Positions 4,506 to 7,828 of a DNA stretch of 7,828 nucleotides are shown here, in pieces (position 1 is the stretch's first letter; each line of letters begins with the position of its first letter). Where the stretch lies: positions 1 through 7,828 of the forward strand of contig CAKTZP010000101.1 of the NCBI GenBank assembly GCA_934636045.1. Reading direction: 5' to 3'. Made by a program: the position numbers and the translations under genes. A model generated the notes under the pieces. The model was not told the DNA's origin and did not search any database. It worked only from the letters and a program-made list of their open reading frames with translations. The DNA comes from an uncultured Oscillospiraceae bacterium (lineage in GTDB: Bacteria; Bacillota; Clostridia; Oscillospirales; Oscillospiraceae).

Positions 4506-6668
4506 ATGGAACAGATTATCACCCAACTGGCGGAGGAGCTGAAGCTCAAGCCGCAGCATATTGAAAACGTCGTCACCCTGCTCGACGAGGGCAACACGAT
4601 CCCCTTCATCGCCCGCTACCGCAAGGAGCTGCACGGCGCGATGGACGACACCACCCTGCGCAATCTGGCCGACCGGCTGCAATATCTGCGCAATCTTGCC
4701 CAGCGGCGCGAGGAGATCCGCAAATCCATCGCCGCGCAGGACAAGCTGACCGATGAGCTCTCCGCCGCCATCGACGCGGCCAAGACCCTTGCTGAGCTGG
4801 AAGACCTCTACCGCCCCTATAAGCCCAAGCGCCGTACCCGTGCGACCGCCGCGCGGGAGAAGGGGCTTGAGCCGCTGGCGCTGGCGCTGTTCGGCCAATC
4901 GCCAGAGCTTGCTGCGCCGGAGCTGCTGGCGAAAGATTATGTAAACCAAGAGCTTGGCGTGAACGATGTCTCCGAGGCGCTGGCGGGCGCGTCGGATATC
5001 ATCGCTGAGATGATCTCTGATGATGCGGCCATCCGCAAGAGCCTGCGCACGCTGATGCAGCGCTCGTCCGTCGTTCGCTCGCTTGTGGCCAAGGAGCAGG
5101 AGGAGGCCGGCGCGGTCTACCGCGTGTATTTTGACTTCACTCAGCCCGTCAGCAAACTGCAGGGGCACCAGATTCTCGCCCTGAATCGCGGCGAGCGCGA
5201 GGGCTTTTTGAAGGTTTCTGTCGAGACCGACCGCGAGCAGGCATTGATCTGCCTGCGCCGCGCGGTGCTCCGCCCGGGCGGCGGCGCGGCGGCCTTTGTC
5301 CGCGCTGCGGCGGAGGATTCGTATGACCGCCTGATTGCTCCGAGCATGGAGCGCGAGCTGCGCGCCGCCCTGACCGACTTGGCCAATGAGGGCGCGATCC
5401 ATAATTTTGCCCTCAACCTGCGCCCGCTGCTGATGCAGCCGCCGGTCAAGGGGCATGTCACCATGGGGCTCGACCCCGGCTACAGCCACGGCTGCAAGGT
5501 CGCCGTCATCGACCCCACCGGCAAGGTGCTCGACACCGCCGTGGTCTATCCCACCTTCTCCAAGGCCAAGCGTGAGGAGGCCATTGTCACCCTCGAGCGC
5601 CTCATCCGCAGGCACGGCGTCGAGCACATCGCCATCGGCAACGGCACGGCCTCGCGCGAGACCGAGGCCATGACCTGCGAGCTGATCAACCGGGTCAAGG
5701 GCGTGTCGTATATGATCGTGTCCGAGGCGGGCGCGTCGGTCTATTCCGCCTCGCCGCTGGCGGCTGAGGAATTCCCGCAGTATGACGTGAACCTCCGCTC
5801 GGCGGTGTCCATCGCGCGGCGCCTGCAGGATCCGCTGGCCGAGCTGGTCAAGATCGACCCCAAGGCCATCGGCGTGGGGCAGTATCAGCATGACCTGCCG
5901 GAAAAGCGGCTGGATGAAACGCTTGGCGGCGTGGTAGAGGACTGCGTCAACGCGGTCGGCGTCGACCTGAACACGGCCTCGGCGTCGCTGCTGCGGCGCG
6001 TCTCCGGCCTGAACGCCGCCATTGCGAAGAATATCGTCGCCTACCGCGAGGAAAATGGAATGTTTACCGCCCGCAAGCAGGCGCTGAAGGTGCCGAAGCT
6101 CGGTGCAAAGGCGTATGAACAGGCGGCTGGCTTCCTGCGCGTGCCGGAAAGCAAGCTCGTCTTCGACCGCACCGGCGTCCATCCGGAATCCTACGCGGCG
6201 GCGCAGCAGCTGCTGACGCTCTGCGGCTACACGGAGGCGGATGTTGCAGAGGGAAAGCTCACGGAGCTGCCCCAGCGGCTCGAGGCCTTCGGCGCGGAAA
6301 AGGCGGCGGAGCAGTGCGGCGTCGGTTTGCCCACGCTGCGGGATATTGTAAAAGAATTATGTAAACCCGGCCGTGACCCGCGCGACGAGCTCCCGCCGCC
6401 CATCCTGCGCACCGACGTGCTGGAGCTCAAGGACCTCAAGCCCGGTATGGTGCTCACCGGTACCGTCCGCAACGTCATTGATTTCGGCGTCTTTGTGGAC
6501 ATCGGCGTGCATCAGGACGGCCTTGTGCACATCTCGCGCGTCTGCAACCGCTTTATCAAGCATCCCTCCGAGGTCGTCCGCGTCGGCGACATCGTCAAGG
6601 TCGCCGTCTTGGAGGTCGACGAAAAGCGCAAGCGCATCAGCCTGACCATGCGCGACCTCCCCGAATAA
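4506..6668 (+). CDS. tex: Tex, S1-domain RNA/DNA-binding protein
   Basis: Cytoplasmic nucleic-acid-binding protein of the Tex family, homologous to eukaryotic Spt6 and linked to transcription and RNA handling. At 720 residues it is full length. The N-terminal helical region opens with the family's TIPFIARYRKE (31-41). The YqgF/RNase-H-like domain begins near 318 (VTMGLDPGYSHGCKVAVID, D323). The HhH region spans about 485-550 (VGVDLNTASASLLRRVSGL, then FTARKQALKVPKLGAKAYEQ). The C-terminal S1 domain is at about 645-717 (PGMVLTGTVRNVIDFGVFVD ... DGLVHIS ... KRISLTMRDL). ATG 4506 is set by GGAGG at 4496-4500, and the first residues match the usual Tex start. It follows the kinase with a 93-bp gap and ends at a strong terminator. 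The long open frame on the opposite strand is a by-product of GC-rich codons. Confidence 0.97.
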   Translation: MEQIITQLAEELKLKPQHIENVVTLLDEGNTIPFIARYRKELHGAMDDTTLRNLADRLQYLRNLAQRREEIRKSIAAQDKLTDELSAAIDAAKTLAELEDLYRPYKPKRRTRATAAREKGLEPLALALFGQSPELAAPELLAKDYVNQELGVNDVSEALAGASDIIAEMISDDAAIRKSLRTLMQRSSVVRSLVAKEQEEAGAVYRVYFDFTQPVSKLQGHQILALNRGEREGFLKVSVETDREQALICLRRAVLRPGGGAAAFVRAAAEDSYDRLIAPSMERELRAALTDLANEGAIHNFALNLRPLLMQPPVKGHVTMGLDPGYSHGCKVAVIDPTGKVLDTAVVYPTFSKAKREEAIVTLERLIRRHGVEHIAIGNGTASRETEAMTCELINRVKGVSYMIVSEAGASVYSASPLAAEEFPQYDVNLRSAVSIARRLQDPLAELVKIDPKAIGVGQYQHDLPEKRLDETLGGVVEDCVNAVGVDLNTASASLLRRVSGLNAAIAKNIVAYREENGMFTARKQALKVPKLGAKAYEQAAGFLRVPESKLVFDRTGVHPESYAAAQQLLTLCGYTEADVAEGKLTELPQRLEAFGAEKAAEQCGVGLPTLRDIVKELCKPGRDPRDELPPPILRTDVLELKDLKPGMVLTGTVRNVIDFGVFVDIGVHQDGLVHISRVCNRFIKHPSEVVRVGDIVKVAVLEVDEKRKRISLTMRDLPE

Positions 6669-6675
6669 AGCAAAA

Positions 6676-6718
6676 AGCGCCGCACCGTTTGCAACAAACG
6701 GTGCGGCGCTGATTTTTA
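6676..6718. terminator. Bidirectional terminator between tex and ade
   Basis: AGCGCCGCACCGTTTG (6676-6691), loop CAA, CAAACGGTGCGGCGCT (6695-6710): a perfect 16-bp stem. On the plus strand GATTTTTATTT follows, ending tex. On the minus strand TTTTTG follows (6676-6671, overlapping the stem base), ending ade, whose stop at 6722-6720 is 10 bp from the stem. It should stop both convergent transcripts. Confidence 0.92.
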
Positions 6719-6719
6719 T

Positions 6720-7828
6720 TTATGCTTTCGGCTCCTCGGCCTCGACGGTAGTGAAGCGGAAGTTCGTTACGTCGAACAGACCGAGGTCGGTGAGCTTCAG
6801 CTCGGGGATGACGGGCAGGGACATGAAGCACAGCGTCATGACCGGCTCGACACCGCCGGTGATGCCCAGCTCGGCATGCGCCGCGGCGTGGACGGCGGTC
6901 AGGCGCTCGTCGACCCAGCGGCCGCTCTTGTCGCTCATCAGGCCGGCGACCGGCATGGGCATGCGCTCGACGACCTTGCCGTCGCGCACGAGGACGATGC
7001 CGCCCTCCTGCTCGGCCAGCGCCTCAACGGCGCAGGCCATCTCCTCGTCGCTCACGCCGACGGTGATGATGTTGTGCGAATCGTGCGCCACGGAGAGCGC
7101 GACCGCGCCGTGCTGAATGCCGTAGCCGCCCAGCAGCGCCACGGCAACATTGCCGGTGCACTTGTGCCGCTCCACGACGGCGACCTTTACAATATCCACG
7201 TTGGGATCGCGGACGAAGCTGCCGTCTGCGTCGCGGGTAATGCGCGCCACGCGGTTTTGCGTCACCACGCCGCCGGGAAGGATCTGGATCACGTGCGCCC
7301 AGTCGCTCTTGAGCGGCAGACGCAGCCGGTCAACGGAGAAGTCCTTCAAATGGACACTGCCCTTGACGGACGAAATGTCGTGGCGGTGCACCTCCAGCAG
7401 GTACTCGTCCTCTTGAGCGCAGAGCTTGCCGGCCAGCCAGACCCGGTTGACATGGAAGTCCTTCAGATCGTCGAGCAGCACAATGTCCGCGCGCAGACCC
7501 GGCGCGATGGCACCGCGGTCGTTGAGCTGCCAGCACTCGGCGGCGTTGAGCGTCGCCATCTGGATGGCGGTGACGGGATCGAGCCCCTCCTCGACGCAGA
7601 TGCGCAGATGACTGTCGATGTGCCCCTCACTGAAAATGGTCTTCGGCTGGCGGTCGTCTGAGCACAGCACGCAGCGGCGGCTGTTGGCCGGGGTCACGCC
7701 GTGCACCAGCGTGCGCAGATCGTGGCACGCCGAGCCCTGCCGCAGCAGGACGTACATGCCGCGGGAAAGGCGCGCGGGCATTTCCTCGACGGTGGCGCAT
7801 TCGTGATCTCCGCGGATGCCGGGGGCGC
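6720..7828 (-). CDS. ade: Adenine deaminase, C-terminal part
   Basis: Metal-dependent amidohydrolase converting adenine to hypoxanthine and ammonia in purine salvage. About 369 C-terminal residues are visible, ending in TAA at 6722-6720; the start is beyond the right edge. Complete members have roughly 570-600 residues, so about two thirds is here. Ade landmarks in order are DHEC (visible residues 7-10), LRRGMY-like SRGMY, CSDDR (55-59, with the catalytic-site aspartate), GHIDSHLR (68-75), EEGLDPVTAIQMATLNAAE and GLRADIVLLDDL. The C-terminal Ade-specific domain follows, with SVAHDSHNIITVGVSDEEMACAVEAL, ITGGVEPVMTLCFMSLPVIPELKLTDLGL and FDV. No frameshift or stop interrupts it. It converges on tex and shares its terminator. 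Specificity for adenine is inferred from the family; the landmarks are specific enough to exclude generic dihydroorotase-like members. Confidence 0.95.
   Translation of the reverse strand, partial: APGIRGDHECATVEEMPARLSRGMYVLLRQGSACHDLRTLVHGVTPANSRRCVLCSDDRQPKTIFSEGHIDSHLRICVEEGLDPVTAIQMATLNAAECWQLNDRGAIAPGLRADIVLLDDLKDFHVNRVWLAGKLCAQEDEYLLEVHRHDISSVKGSVHLKDFSVDRLRLPLKSDWAHVIQILPGGVVTQNRVARITRDADGSFVRDPNVDIVKVAVVERHKCTGNVAVALLGGYGIQHGAVALSVAHDSHNIITVGVSDEEMACAVEALAEQEGGIVLVRDGKVVERMPMPVAGLMSDKSGRWVDERLTAVHAAAHAELGITGGVEPVMTLCFMSLPVIPELKLTDLGLFDVTNFRFTTVEAEEPKA

Noticed and set aside
4482..6182. 566-residue open frame on the minus strand across tex
   Set aside because: It lies fully opposite a well-conserved, complete Tex. 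Its translation is low-complexity (Arg, Gln, Asp, His rich) and has no domain or ribosome binding site. GC-rich third positions of tex explain it.
6876..7661. 261-residue plus-strand open frame opposite ade
   Set aside because: Antisense shadow of adenine deaminase, with no start signal and no family resemblance.

Overview
This window looks like chromosomal DNA from a GC-rich member of the Bacillota, most likely a gut-type Clostridia of the Oscillospirales kind. That assignment is inference. It rests on consensus GGAGG ribosome binding sites, sigma-A-like promoters, a Gram-positive OmpR/PhoB two-component pair with a very short sensor loop, strong GC3 bias, and families of short intergenic repeats of a type I recall from such genomes.

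Left part (1-1721). A secreted metallophosphatase of the 5'-nucleotidase class runs leftward off the window. About 1.1 kb behind it is nearly gene-free. This stretch holds a 25-residue hydrophobic peptide with a strong ribosome binding site, a cluster of GTAGGGG hairpin repeats, a 30-nt dispersed repeat, and two diverged tandem copies of a repeat-plus-hairpin unit. The last hairpin is a good terminator for the genes to its right.

Middle (1722-4412). Two divergent units share a 207-bp control region. Leftward are pgsA (phosphatidylglycerophosphate synthase) and, overlapping its stop codon, a small CxxC/CxxC zinc-ribbon protein. Rightward are an OmpR/PhoB response regulator and an overlapping histidine kinase with almost no extracellular sensor. 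The control region carries an extended -10 promoter for the regulator. On the pgsA side it has a TATACT -10 preceded by two 8-bp direct repeats with an 11-bp period, the geometry of an OmpR/PhoB-family activator site. A plausible but unproven reading is that the two-component system senses the membrane and controls phospholipid synthesis next door.

Right part (4413-7828). Tex, an S1-domain nucleic-acid-binding protein, is complete and follows the kinase after a 93-bp gap that holds the second copy of the 30-nt repeat. A 16-bp perfect hairpin with T-runs on both sides ends tex and also the convergent ade gene. Ade (adenine deaminase) is cut by the right edge, leaving its C-terminal two thirds.

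I see no defence system, CRISPR array, transposase, rRNA or tRNA. The most interesting material is the pgsA/regulator control region, the tiny peptide, and the repeat-packed intergenic region.
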